From Salinivirgaceae bacterium (GTDB taxonomy: Bacteria; Bacteroidota; Bacteroidia; Bacteroidales; SZUA-534), in assembly GCA_017527435.1 (NCBI GenBank), contig JAFXQB010000005.1, positions 101,322 to 165,321 of the forward strand: a stretch of 64,000 nt of DNA. Direction: 5' to 3'. Position numbers and translations under genes: made by a program. The notes under the pieces were generated by a model. It saw only the letters and a program-made list of their open reading frames with translations. It was not told the origin of the DNA and made no database searches. Of this stretch, positions 26,601 through 33,372 are shown one piece after another; position 1 is the stretch's first letter; every line of letters starts with the position of its first letter.

Positions 26601-27420
26601 TCACCACGGGGCTCGACACGTTCATCACCATCTCTAAAAGCGTTGTCTGGTAGGCGTTTATGTTGACATTGGACTCAATCACGTCGTGGTCGACCTGGAA
26701 CTCGTGCACGTTGCGCAGCTCATTGCGACAGAGCCACACAAACGGGTTGAACCAAAACAGTCTGGTTATCAACTCCATAAACCACACGTCGGCATAGTGG
26801 CGGTGGGCAATGTGCGCCTTTTCGTGGCGGATAATCATACTCTTTCCCGGCTCGTGAAGGCTCGCGGGCAGGAAAATAGTTTTTGCGAACGAGAAAGGCG
26901 TGTTGACACTTGGCGAGCTAATCAGGCTGTAGCCCTCGGCGGTGTTTTCAACATCCATTTTCGATTTGATAGCCAATACTTTACCGATATGGTAGGCCGC
27001 CAACAGCAACAGCAGCAGCGATATGGCCGGAACGGTCCATTTGAGCATCGCCATCCAATCGATAACAATTGGTTGCTTTGCCTGAACAGGTTCGGCAACC
27101 GGTGCGGTGGCTGGCATAGCGGCTGGCACTGCAGCTGGCTCGGTAGTGGCCGCTTGCGCGGGCGCAATGTCGGGCACATAGTCGGTCTCAACGGGCGCGG
27201 TTGGCGCGGTGTAGTGGCCGAAGTCAATCTGCTCAATGGCAAACTCGGTTCCCGTTGGGTAAACCTCGAACGTCAGAACGCTGATTATCAGGCTGACAAT
27301 CGGCAGAGCAAGCAGATATGCCCGACTAACAGCGTAGCTGGCTTTTCCGCGCAGAACAATCCGGTAGAACACGAATAAAAGCGCAGCCGAAGCAATGAAT
27401 TTCAAAAAGATAAGTAGCAT
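23653..27420 (-). CDS. Fusion protein: M56 metallopeptidase / DUF4369-like / thioredoxin fold / YfiR domain
   Basis: The product has 1255 residues. The N-terminus is a BlaR1/MecR1-type M56 peptidase. It has helices near 3-22, 33-51, 127-150 and 302-317, a Pro/Ala-rich loop at 83-117, the zinc motif H-E-K-A-H (199-203) and a third ligand, probably Glu240 in V-H-E-F-Q-V-D. A long periplasmic part follows. It includes a DUF4369-like beta region (about 505-600) and a thioredoxin-like domain (about 955-1095) in which W-C-x-x-C is replaced by F-C-Y-P-P-D, with one Cys at 994. A YfiR domain occupies 1108-1255. It lies downstream of a BlaI gene. The M56 part probably cleaves the repressor after sensing a periplasmic signal; sensing through the tail domains is inference. 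Confidence 0.85.
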   Translation of the reverse strand: MLLIFLKFIASAALLFVFYRIVLRGKASYAVSRAYLLALPIVSLIISVLTFEVYPTGTEFAIEQIDFGHYTAPTAPVETDYVPDIAPAQAATTEPAAVPAAMPATAPVAEPVQAKQPIVIDWMAMLKWTVPAISLLLLLLAAYHIGKVLAIKSKMDVENTAEGYSLISSPSVNTPFSFAKTIFLPASLHEPGKSMIIRHEKAHIAHRHYADVWFMELITRLFWFNPFVWLCRNELRNVHEFQVDHDVIESNVNINAYQTTLLEMVMNVSSPVVNGFNHSFIRQRFIEMKKSAVGTLGRVAKIGTLAWIGVMFCAFTFTEKKAEPNPAAPSPDETYVAQKLLLECQSMVNYSHLLTKNWVFIDRNPDTPDKLALKKIHNEDFPKLQAELLEVSEKWNDTNRKELESIFSFISDSLFAYQKSIMKALNTLADYDDVFTCMEAQMMVEDGGDETNAANKVTTRIRALIEKIRVPATTQATTKNAPAQTLGAGKFVIEGSVDPGITDSCYLIYFADENFEIIETPVACVPVVDKKFHYEVELNDLTVCRIRCIFPGGEICSDWIETFAAPGVTFGLTVHNGFYSYSNQYAQYLSKIRRLADTYCKNHHLNDGVAKPEGLYNTWENVKYGIWNNQKVKKVEFCEKKTILTLSAEHWERSGLNSDVCLRDTAGNLYKMLHNESGGTRRYLDYIRGARYSFEPLPKGVTKFDLVSKINPNVPQFFSQFAGNVKASDMNVIVADITENLNANQKPNFSITFKTELTNEISGCTFEIMSENEMQIGNTRLLGDIDLDNNGEGTFSTYLDEPCIVWVLQTMADGAAIKAYQISIPFVPGENAQFTLTSTGIKRDEGPGFRMEMPSYQLTGSKFYTEWEKAEKKFNEIFDKQGDKANTAINEYVKKNANNLGLVMQYLIGPWNADYSILPEKTLQNPMVKLLKQRDDEWKKSIAESQKRREEARANTAPGKMFADIDLQNMSNPNNRPSLSDIVGKGRHALVNFCYPPDEKSIAAGKAIDALLEKYKGKPIDVFSIACTHMSPDSYGKLYKDMGISHKMYYDVSHQANRTYGIGNGEIILFDPDGTILKRDIAAADLEKAVDEALNGNMPRANYSSSSQDDKYKAMFVYNFTRSVEWPASEMKGDFVICVMNQDDVLKQMKAIAEGKVVGNSPISVVGVENINKIPKCHILYLPSNVKDADISDAVAKVGNAATLIVSDCPGAVKYGSCINLVTVENKIKFEINDKAIKDRNLQLNKALLNNAVNN

Positions 27421-27529
27421 AGTTGTATGGTATTAGTAGTTAGTGTTTAATTTTTGGTATTAGGTTTAGTTTAACGGGGTTAACGAGTTTAACAGGTTGA
27501 AAATTTAAACCTGTTAAACAGCAAAGCGA

Positions 27530-27937
27530 TTAAACTTTTAAACGATTATCCGATTCACCATTAGAATCCATCTCTTTCAGAATCTCTGCAAGTTCCTCGC
27601 GGCTGATTTTCTCGCTCTTGGCGAAGAATGAGAAGAACGACCGCATTGAGCCGCCAAAAACATTATCGCAGGCGTCGTTCATAAAACCGCCAATATACTC
27701 GTCACGGGTGAGCAACGGGCGGTAAACGTTGGCCTTGCCGTTCTTCTCGAAGTCAACCACGCCCTTCTTTGTCAGAATCTGCATAACCGTGAGCGTAGTG
27801 GTGTAGGCAGGTTTGGGCTCGGCAAGTACGTCATGAATTTGTTGGACTGTGGCTTTGCCCTTGTCCCACAAGATGTTCATCAGGTGCAATTCCGCTTTCG
27901 TGAGCGACTGATTGCGGTTTTCTGTTTTTGTCTCCAT
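27530..27937 (-). CDS. BlaI/MecI/CopY-family transcriptional repressor
   Basis: The 135-residue winged-helix repressor has an N-terminal DNA-binding domain (about 10-80: L-T-K-A-E-L-H-L-M-N-I-L-W, A-T-V-Q-Q-I-H-D-V-L, A-Y-T-T-T-L-T-V-M-Q-I-L-T-K-K-G). A C-terminal dimer region (about 85-130) contains the segment cleaved in BlaI/MecI. Such repressors bind dyads in their own promoter and are removed by a partner M56 peptidase. That partner is the next gene, 109 bp downstream. Two dyads upstream (27956-27971 and 28009-28026) are probable operators. Confidence 0.92.
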   Translation of the reverse strand: METKTENRNQSLTKAELHLMNILWDKGKATVQQIHDVLAEPKPAYTTTLTVMQILTKKGVVDFEKNGKANVYRPLLTRDEYIGGFMNDACDNVFGGSMRSFFSFFAKSEKISREELAEILKEMDSNGESDNRLKV

Positions 27938-27955
27938 AATCTCCTAAATTTTTCG

Positions 27956-27971
27956 TACTACAAACATAGTA
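27956..27971 (-). promoter_or_regulatory. Probable BlaI operator overlapping the blaI-like -7 box
   Basis: TACTA (27956-27960) and TAGTA (27967-27971) form a dyad around CAAACA. The half-sites resemble the ACTACA/TGTAGT sites of BlaI and MecI. On the minus strand bases 27968-27961 read TATGTTTG, an exact TAnnTTTG -7 box, with ATTG 19 bases upstream (27991-27988). The operator therefore covers the -7 element, as expected for self-repression. Confidence 0.65.
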
Positions 27972-28008
27972 TATAAAATTATATGTGCAATAGTTTTGGG
28001 TAAATTTT

Positions 28009-28026
28009 TTACTAAATTTTTAGTAA
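28009..28026 (-). promoter_or_regulatory. Second, perfect 18-bp dyad upstream of the blaI-like gene
   Basis: TTACTAAA (28009-28016), TT, TTTAGTAA (28019-28026) is a perfect palindrome with the same ACTA/TAGT half-sites as the first dyad. The centres are 54 bp apart, about five helical turns, so both can lie on one face of the DNA. Confidence 0.6.
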
Positions 28027-28082
28027 GAAAATATGAGTTGATTGGTTTTTAATGAGATACAGGATAATTTTTAGGGATATTG

Positions 28083-28162
28083 TTGCGTACCTACGGCACG
28101 CCGCCCAATAGATATAGATAATAATGTTTCTACCAATATTATGTCCCTACGGGACACCCATT
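28083..28162. repeat. REP-like palindromic intergenic element
   Basis: GTACCTACGGCACG near 28087-28100 and GTCCCTACGGGAC at 28143-28155 are the short dyads seen in Bacteroidota intergenic REP-type elements. They are separated by an AT-rich spacer. There is no coding signal. Confidence 0.45.
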
Positions 28163-28180
28163 CTGCTTCTAAACCTTCCC

Positions 28181-29545
28181 CTAACCCCTCTTTTCGCACT
28201 TCATAAAGCAATCGCCGCAGGCTGCGTGGCGTCCGCGAAGGCGGTTTTCAATCATCTCGGCGTAGCGTTCGGCAAGGATTGGGATGCGGATTGTGCGTAC
28301 AACCTCATGTGCGAATGCCGACATTAGCATCATTTTTGCCTCGTCTTCGCCAATGCATCGCTGGCGCATATAGAACAACGCACTCTCGTCCAGCTGGCCC
28401 ACGGTGGCGCCGTGGCTGCACTTCACATCATCGGCGTAAATCTCAAGTTGCGGCTTGGTGTACATCCGCGCCGACGGCGATATGCAGATGTTTTTGTTCG
28501 ACTGCTGGGCGTTGGTTTTCTGCGCGTCGGGGCGCACAAGAACGTAGCCGCTGAACACGCCAACCGATTCGTCGTTGAGCACGTTTTTGTAGAGTTCGTA
28601 GCTGGTGCAGTTGGGCACGGCGTGGTCAACGTAGGTGAAGTTATCGATGTGCTGGTGCCCTGCTGGCAGCGACAGGCCGTAGATGCTGGCCTCGGCGTGC
28701 TGGCCCGCCATCAGTACCTCAACGTTGTTGCGCACAAAGCCGCCGTGAAGCGTCAGTGTGTTGGCAAGAAGTTGGCTGTCGGCGTTTTGTTCAATCAGCA
28801 ACGATGCGATTTGCGACGAGCGGTCGTTCAGGTTCTGAATGCAGTAGCAGTCGAGCTGCGCATTTGGCTGCAGCACCGTTTCGGTAACGTTGTTCAGCAG
28901 AAACTTGCTGTTTGCGAGCGTGTGGTCGCAGATGACAATTTTGGCCTGACTGCCGCGCCCCGCAACAATCAGGTTGCGCTGGTTCACCATCTGCGGATTG
29001 CCGCCCGAAAGTACATTGACAATCTGTATTGGTTTATCAACAACCACATTGTCAGGAATATACAAGAAAAGTCCGCTGCGCGCGAAGGCGGTGTTCAAGC
29101 TGATTGTTGTGTCATCTTTTTGGGCAGCAAGACGGTTGTAATGAGCTGTAAAAAGCTCGGAGTATTTATTGGCGCCATCCGCCATTTCGGTTGCCACAAC
29201 ATTGGCTGGTATAGTGCTGTTTTTCTGGTCAATCCAGCCGTTATTTATAATGATGGTGTAAGTGTCAAGGTTGGGAACGGCGCAACGGAACACTGTCTGG
29301 CTGTCGGCGGTGGCGGCTAACTTGCTGATAGAATAGCCGTAAGCGTGACCGAAGGCGGTCATAATTTCTGTAAATCGATACCGTTCGCATCCTTTTCGTG
29401 GCAGGCCCAAAGCATCGAACTGACTGATGGCCGTTTCGCGCACGCGGTTCATCGACTCGGGCATACTGTCGGAAATTTGCGCGGCATACTGGCGATAAAG
29501 TGCTGTAAGTTTGTCTTTTATACAGACTGAACTAACGTTTTCCAT
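28181..29545 (-). CDS. sufD: Fe-S cluster assembly protein SufD
   Basis: The 454-residue member of the SufB/SufD family has a helical N-terminus, then a right-handed parallel beta-helix core, then the conserved C-terminal block. That block includes P-Q-L-E-I-Y-A-D-D-V-K-C-S-H-G-A-T-V-G and L-D-E-S-A-L-F-Y-M-R-Q-R-C-I. SufD forms the scaffold SufBC2D with SufC for building Fe-S clusters in the cytoplasm. It follows sufC after 3 bp on the same strand. sufB and sufS are not in the window, which is an unusual split. The end is Cys-rich and slightly extended. Confidence 0.93.
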   Translation of the reverse strand: MENVSSVCIKDKLTALYRQYAAQISDSMPESMNRVRETAISQFDALGLPRKGCERYRFTEIMTAFGHAYGYSISKLAATADSQTVFRCAVPNLDTYTIIINNGWIDQKNSTIPANVVATEMADGANKYSELFTAHYNRLAAQKDDTTISLNTAFARSGLFLYIPDNVVVDKPIQIVNVLSGGNPQMVNQRNLIVAGRGSQAKIVICDHTLANSKFLLNNVTETVLQPNAQLDCYCIQNLNDRSSQIASLLIEQNADSQLLANTLTLHGGFVRNNVEVLMAGQHAEASIYGLSLPAGHQHIDNFTYVDHAVPNCTSYELYKNVLNDESVGVFSGYVLVRPDAQKTNAQQSNKNICISPSARMYTKPQLEIYADDVKCSHGATVGQLDESALFYMRQRCIGEDEAKMMLMSAFAHEVVRTIRIPILAERYAEMIENRLRGRHAACGDCFMKCEKRG

Positions 29546-29548
29546 AAA

Positions 29549-30304
29549 CTACTTGTTGTCGAATTCGCTTTTAATCCAGTCATAGCCTTTCTCTTCAAGT
29601 TCAAGCGCGAGTTCTTTGCCGCCAGTCTTGACAATCTGGCCGTTATAGAGCACGTGCACCACATCGGGCACAATGTAGTCGAGCAGGCGCTGATAGTGCG
29701 TGATAACAATGGACGACGTTTCGGGTGTCTTGAGTTTGTTCACGCCGCTGGCCACAATGCGCAAGGCGTCAATGTCAAGGCCCGAATCGGTCTCGTCGAG
29801 AATCGACAGGCGCGGCTCGAGCATCGCCATCTGGAAAATCTCATTGCGTTTCTTCTCGCCGCCCGAAAAGCCCTCATTCACAGAGCGTGACGTGAGCCGT
29901 GAGTCAATCTCGACCAGCTGGCTTTTCTCGCGCATCAACTTCAGATATTCGGCAGCCGAAAGGGCGGGCAGACCGTTGAATTTGCGCTTCTCGTTGACGG
30001 CGGCGCGCATAAAGTTGACCATACTGACGCCAGGAATCTCAACCGGGTACTGGAAACTCATAAAAAGGCCCAACCGCGCGCGGTCCTCGGGCGGCATTGC
30101 AAGCAGGTCGCGGTCCAGGAACGTCACCTCGCCGCCATCGACAGTGAAGCGGCTGTTGCCCGTCAGCACCGACGAGAGCGTGCTTTTTCCCGACCCGTTG
30201 GGTCCCATAATGGCGTGCACCTCGCCCGCATTAATGTGCAAGTTAATTCCCTTCAGAATCGGCTTCCCGTCAATCGAAGCCCGTAAATCTTTTATTGTCA
30301 GCAT
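29549..30304 (-). CDS. sufC: Fe-S cluster assembly ATPase SufC
   Basis: The product is the 251-residue soluble ABC ATPase of the Suf system. Walker A is G-P-N-G-S-G-K-S-T (about 34-42), the signature is [11 protein letters not shown] (typical of SufC), and Walker B is [11 protein letters not shown]. The frame is open 16 codons upstream of ATG 30304. That extension is hydrophobic and ends on the -7 box at 30350-30357, so it is not translated. The gene is first in an operon with sufD. Confidence 0.96.
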   Translation of the reverse strand: MLTIKDLRASIDGKPILKGINLHINAGEVHAIMGPNGSGKSTLSSVLTGNSRFTVDGGEVTFLDRDLLAMPPEDRARLGLFMSFQYPVEIPGVSMVNFMRAAVNEKRKFNGLPALSAAEYLKLMREKSQLVEIDSRLTSRSVNEGFSGGEKKRNEIFQMAMLEPRLSILDETDSGLDIDALRIVASGVNKLKTPETSSIVITHYQRLLDYIVPDVVHVLYNGQIVKTGGKELALELEEKGYDWIKSEFDNK

Positions 30305-30349
30305 ATTTCTAACGATAACGATAATACAAACGCTAACTGCAAGCGCGAA

Positions 30350-30380
30350 CAAAAATATGGCACAAAATTAAACAAGGAAA
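30350..30380 (-). promoter_or_regulatory. sufCD promoter
   Basis: Minus strand TTTC (30380-30377), a 19-base spacer, TATTTTTG (30357-30350), 46 bp before the sufC start. Confidence 0.6.
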
Positions 30381-30407
30381 CCGACAAACAAAAAGTTAGA
30401 GAATAAC

Positions 30408-30442
30408 GAAAAAAAAGAGACGGAATAAAGCCCCGCCTCTTT
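30408..30442 (-). terminator. Terminator of the LRR protein gene
   Basis: A 10-bp stem with one G-T-type mismatch (30414-30423 with 30433-30442), followed on the minus strand by a run of eight or more T. It lies 25 bp past the stop at 30467. Confidence 0.8.
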
Positions 30443-30466
30443 GTGTATCAATTTGATAACCAACTG

Positions 30467-32041
30467 TTACTTAACCATCACGCGTTTTGCGACATCGCCC
30501 ACTTTGACAATGTAGACACCGGCGTTGCTGATTCTGATTCCGGCATTCTCTTTGTTGGCAGTTGCCACAAGACGGCCCATGGTGTCATAAACATTGATTC
30601 CTGCGCTGGCGTTCGTCACGAAAATGGTTCTGTCCACAGCGTAAATGGAGACTGCATTGGCGGCTAACTCATCAACAGCCGTAGAATTTTCAACAGCTTC
30701 AAAAACTGCGGTAAATGTGGTGTCTGAAGTGACGGTTATGGTGCGTGGATTATCGGTGTTTTCATCGCTCCATTTCACAAAACGGTAGCCGTCGGCGGGT
30801 GTGGCGGTGATTTCGGTTGATGCGCCCTTAATAAGACTTCCTTCGCCAGAGACAGTGCCAAATGTGTTATCGGCGGTTGCCAATGTTACATTGCAATATT
30901 CAATTGGCAGAATAACCTTGTCCTCCCAACCAGACGCTGCTTTATACGCAGACACCGAATTGGCCGGAACATAAACAGTATCGATATTAGTTGAATAATT
31001 AGTAAAGTTTGCAGTTGGCGGTTCGGTTGCCAGGCAGACAATTGTTTTGAGTTTTGAGCAATCCAGAGCACAATATTCCAAATCTGTTATTGTTGACGGA
31101 AGGATAAGAGATTTAACATAGTTGTATGCAAGTCCGAATTCTTCAATTTTCGTTATGCCTTCTTTTAAAATTATCGTCTCTGCTTCGCAAGCACAGAACG
31201 CGTTCTTGGTGATGGTTTGAATATTACCCGGAACCACCAGCACTTTGATTTTAGAACCGTCGAATACTTCCTTGCCAAAGCTTGTCACTGTGCTTGGGAT
31301 TACCAATGTGTCGAATCTCTTACTTCCCACAAATGCTCTGTCGCCTATGGTTACCACACCATCAGGCATAACTATTGGTGAGGCATTGTTATCGCCAACA
31401 CTGCAGTACGCTTCAACACCAATGCGTGTTGCTGATTTCGGGATGTTGATAGTGTCCAAATCCCAACATCCATAGAACAACGAGTCAGCAACGTTTGTAA
31501 TGCCATCGGGAAGAGCTACGGCTTTCAATTCTTTGCATTGGCAAAATGCGGCCCTTCCAATGCTTGTAACAGAATTCGGGATGGTAATTTTTTTCATTCT
31601 CTCACAAAGAAAAAATGCCGAATCGCAAATGGTTGTCACTCCATCGAGAATAGACACTGTCTCAAATGAACAACCCCAGAAAGCTGCTCCTCCAATGCTT
31701 TTAATGCTGCCGGGAATAGTTACTGATGTGAGTTGGATGCAATGGTCGAACGCCGATGTACCAATGCCTGTTACCGAATAAGTTTTGCCGTCATTGGTGA
31801 CCGTTTCCGGGATTACCAAATCGCCTATTGGCTCGTCGCAATGATAATAACAATCCCACGAGCTTTCGGTTGTGGGGAATGTGATTTCGACCGTGTTTGC
31901 ACCTGTTGTACGGAAATAGAGTGTTCCGTTGTTGGTGAACTCAATGGCGAAGTCGTAATGCTTATACTCTTCTGCCGGTTCTTTTGCCAGCGCCTGTCCA
32001 ACAAGCGCAAGGCCAATAACTGTTGTAAAAACCTTCTTCAT
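30467..32041 (-). CDS. BspA-like leucine-rich-repeat protein with T9SS sorting domain
   Basis: The 524-residue secreted protein has a signal peptide (1-19, ending Q-A-L-A). About 11 LRR_5 (BspA/TpLRR) repeats at 75-350 follow a pattern such as I-G-x-x-A-F-x-x-C-x-x-L-x-x-V-x-I-P. An InlB-B/Flg_new-like beta repeat lies at about 383-447 (G-Y-R-F-V-K-W-S-D-E-N-T). A type A T9SS C-terminal domain occupies about 455-524, with N-V-Y-D-T-M-G-R-L-V and G-V-Y-I-V-K-V-G-D-V-A-K-R-V-M-V-K. It should be exported to the cell surface or medium by T9SS. BspA-like proteins often bind host or matrix proteins. The ligand here is unknown. Confidence 0.9.
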   Translation of the reverse strand: MKKVFTTVIGLALVGQALAKEPAEEYKHYDFAIEFTNNGTLYFRTTGANTVEITFPTTESSWDCYYHCDEPIGDLVIPETVTNDGKTYSVTGIGTSAFDHCIQLTSVTIPGSIKSIGGAAFWGCSFETVSILDGVTTICDSAFFLCERMKKITIPNSVTSIGRAAFCQCKELKAVALPDGITNVADSLFYGCWDLDTINIPKSATRIGVEAYCSVGDNNASPIVMPDGVVTIGDRAFVGSKRFDTLVIPSTVTSFGKEVFDGSKIKVLVVPGNIQTITKNAFCACEAETIILKEGITKIEEFGLAYNYVKSLILPSTITDLEYCALDCSKLKTIVCLATEPPTANFTNYSTNIDTVYVPANSVSAYKAASGWEDKVILPIEYCNVTLATADNTFGTVSGEGSLIKGASTEITATPADGYRFVKWSDENTDNPRTITVTSDTTFTAVFEAVENSTAVDELAANAVSIYAVDRTIFVTNASAGINVYDTMGRLVATANKENAGIRISNAGVYIVKVGDVAKRVMVK

Positions 32042-32138
32042 CTTAATAAAGTTTAAGTGGTTAGTAACTAAAAGTTTAATTGTATAGGCAATGGCCGCCG
32101 AATAACGGTTTTTGCCTTGTTTTGTTTGTTATCAAATT

Positions 32139-32146
32139 CAAAAGTA
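32139..32146 (-). promoter_or_regulatory. -7 box TACTTTTG upstream of the LRR gene
   Basis: Exact TAnnTTTG on the minus strand, 98 bp before the start codon; the -33 region is weak (TTTG 24 bases further). It implies a leader of about 90 bases. Confidence 0.4.
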
Positions 32147-32261
32147 CATAAAAATCAATCAATTTCATCACAAATGTGAAACCAAATGCGACAGTAAGAT
32201 GCAGAAGACAGGAAAATGGTTGCGTGATTTACTTCGCTTTCTCTTGCTGATAGAAGCTAAA

Positions 32262-32708
32262 TCATAGAACATCAGCCGGTTGCGGAAATTCGGGCAAGAA
32301 CTCAACCTGGCCGTTAGCGTTTATTCGGCAACAGAAATGGCGCAACCCGTTGCTGACAATCAAATAGTTGACATTGAGTTTAAGGTTGTAGGTCGCAATC
32401 TGATCGAAAACCTTCTGGCTGATGGCCACACCCGGTGCCTTACATTCCACAATCAGGCACGGTTGAGCCTTGCGGTTGAACACCACAATATCGCAACGCT
32501 TGCGCAAACCATTATATTCAATTGGGTGTTCCGATGCCATCAGCCCTTGCGGAAACCCCAGAGCCGACAAATGCTGCACAATGTTCTGCCGCACCCACTC
32601 TTCAGGTGTCAGCGCAACGAACTTTTGGCGCAAAGGATCGAAGATAAGCCCCGCCTGAGCCTTGATTTTGAGCAACGCCGAATAATCGGGCAGATTAAGT
32701 GTGTCCAT
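32262..32708 (-). CDS. HsdR N-terminal-like PD-(D/E)xK domain protein
   Basis: The 148-residue stand-alone protein resembles the N-terminal nuclease domain of type I restriction subunit R (HSDR_N). It has K-R-C-D-I-V-V-F near 92 followed by L-I-V-E-C-K-A near 107, which supplies the D, E-x-K catalytic set of PD-(D/E)xK nucleases. An early R-Q-N-I-V-Q-H-L helix is also present. No helicase, methylase or specificity gene is nearby, so it is not a restriction system. Such single-domain proteins are widely conserved in Bacteroidota with unknown function. Confidence 0.75.
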   Translation of the reverse strand: MDTLNLPDYSALLKIKAQAGLIFDPLRQKFVALTPEEWVRQNIVQHLSALGFPQGLMASEHPIEYNGLRKRCDIVVFNRKAQPCLIVECKAPGVAISQKVFDQIATYNLKLNVNYLIVSNGLRHFCCRINANGQVEFLPEFPQPADVL

Positions 32709-32765
32709 GCGCCGAAAATAGAAAAATATTTAGGAATTAGGAATAACAATGATTTCGATGTTGGG

Positions 32766-32818
32766 CCCGATAGCAATCGGTATTGGGTGTTGGGTGTTAG
32801 TCCCGATAGCTATCGGGA
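32766..32818. repeat. Palindrome TCCCGATAGCTATCGGGA and a partial copy
   Basis: 32801-32818 is a perfect 18-bp palindrome. 32766-32780 (CCCGATAGCAATCGG) is an imperfect copy, with iterated TTGGGTGTT between them. A third copy (17 of 18 bases) lies at 48899-48916. Confidence 0.7.
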
Positions 32819-32893
32819 TTGGGTGTTGGTAGGCATTAGTGAAGAGCGAATCATTACACTTTACACATTAATCATTACTCAATTCTTGTCAAT

Positions 32894-32935
32894 TGTCCAC
32901 TGTCCATTGTCCACTGTCCATTGTCCATTGTCCAT
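32894..32935 (+). repeat. Heptamer array (TGTCCAY)6 upstream of rbfA
   Basis: Six perfect 7-bp units TGTCCAC/T lie head to tail, then a degenerate TGTCTGTC. The array ends at the -33 region of the rbfA promoter. Confidence 0.85.
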
Positions 32936-32967
32936 TGTCTGTCGTCCCAAAATTCTTTCTACCTTTG
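32934..32967 (+). promoter_or_regulatory. rbfA promoter
   Basis: TACCTTTG at 32960-32967 is an exact -7 box. The best -33 candidate is ATTG at 32934-32937 (22-base spacer), which is contributed by the last heptamer repeat. ATG 32993 lies 25 bp downstream. Confidence 0.6.
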
Positions 32968-32992
32968 CGCCAAACATAAAAACAGAATCATC

Positions 32993-33355
32993 ATGGAAGA
33001 GTTGACACCGCGCCAGAATAAAGTTTCGCGCCTGATTCAGAAGGATTTGGCCGAGATGTTCCAAAGTTACGCCCGCAGTTGGTTCAAGGGCTCGATAATC
33101 ACCGTGTCGGTGGTGCGCATCAGCCCCGACCTTTCGGTGGCGAAAATCTATTTGAGCATCTTCCCCGACAATCGTCGCGACGAGATAATGAACTCAATAT
33201 CAGCGCACAGTAAGGAAATACGCTTTCAGTTGGGCAACCGCATCCACAATCAGGTGCGCATCATTCCCGAACTGAATTTCTTCATCGACGACTCGCTCGA
33301 CTATCTTGAAAACATCGAGCGTCTGCTCAAAGGCGACCAGGACAAAAAGTCGTAA
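32993..33355 (+). CDS. rbfA: Ribosome-binding factor A
   Basis: The 120-residue KH-fold protein matures the 30S subunit by binding pre-16S rRNA. It opens with R-Q-N-K-V-S-R-L-I-Q-K-D-L-A-E-M-F and has V-S-V-V-R-I-S-P-D-L-S-V-A-K-I-Y-L-S, with R-I-I-P-E-L-N-F-F-I-D-D-S near the end, all typical of RbfA. The frame is open 24 codons further upstream, but that part spans the -7 box. The gene is followed 17 bp later by a LolC/E-type permease gene, an order common in Bacteroidota. Confidence 0.95.
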   Translation: MEELTPRQNKVSRLIQKDLAEMFQSYARSWFKGSIITVSVVRISPDLSVAKIYLSIFPDNRRDEIMNSISAHSKEIRFQLGNRIHNQVRIIPELNFFIDDSLDYLENIERLLKGDQDKKS

Positions 33356-33372
33356 CTCTCAAACACACAGCA

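Noticed and set aside
23653..27420. Beta-lactam sensor BlaR1
   Set aside because: The peptidase part fits, but there is no penicillin-binding domain with S-x-x-K, S-x-N and K-T-G motifs in the periplasmic part, and no beta-lactamase gene is adjacent.
28412..29320. A 302-codon plus-strand frame opposite sufD
   Set aside because: It is antisense to sufD, with no recognisable product and no start signals.
32262..32708. Type I restriction-modification system
   Set aside because: Only an HsdR N-terminal-like domain is present. No helicase part, HsdM or HsdS gene is nearby.
32894..32935. Heptamer array as a CRISPR array
   Set aside because: Units are 7 bp with no spacers; no cas genes are present in the window.
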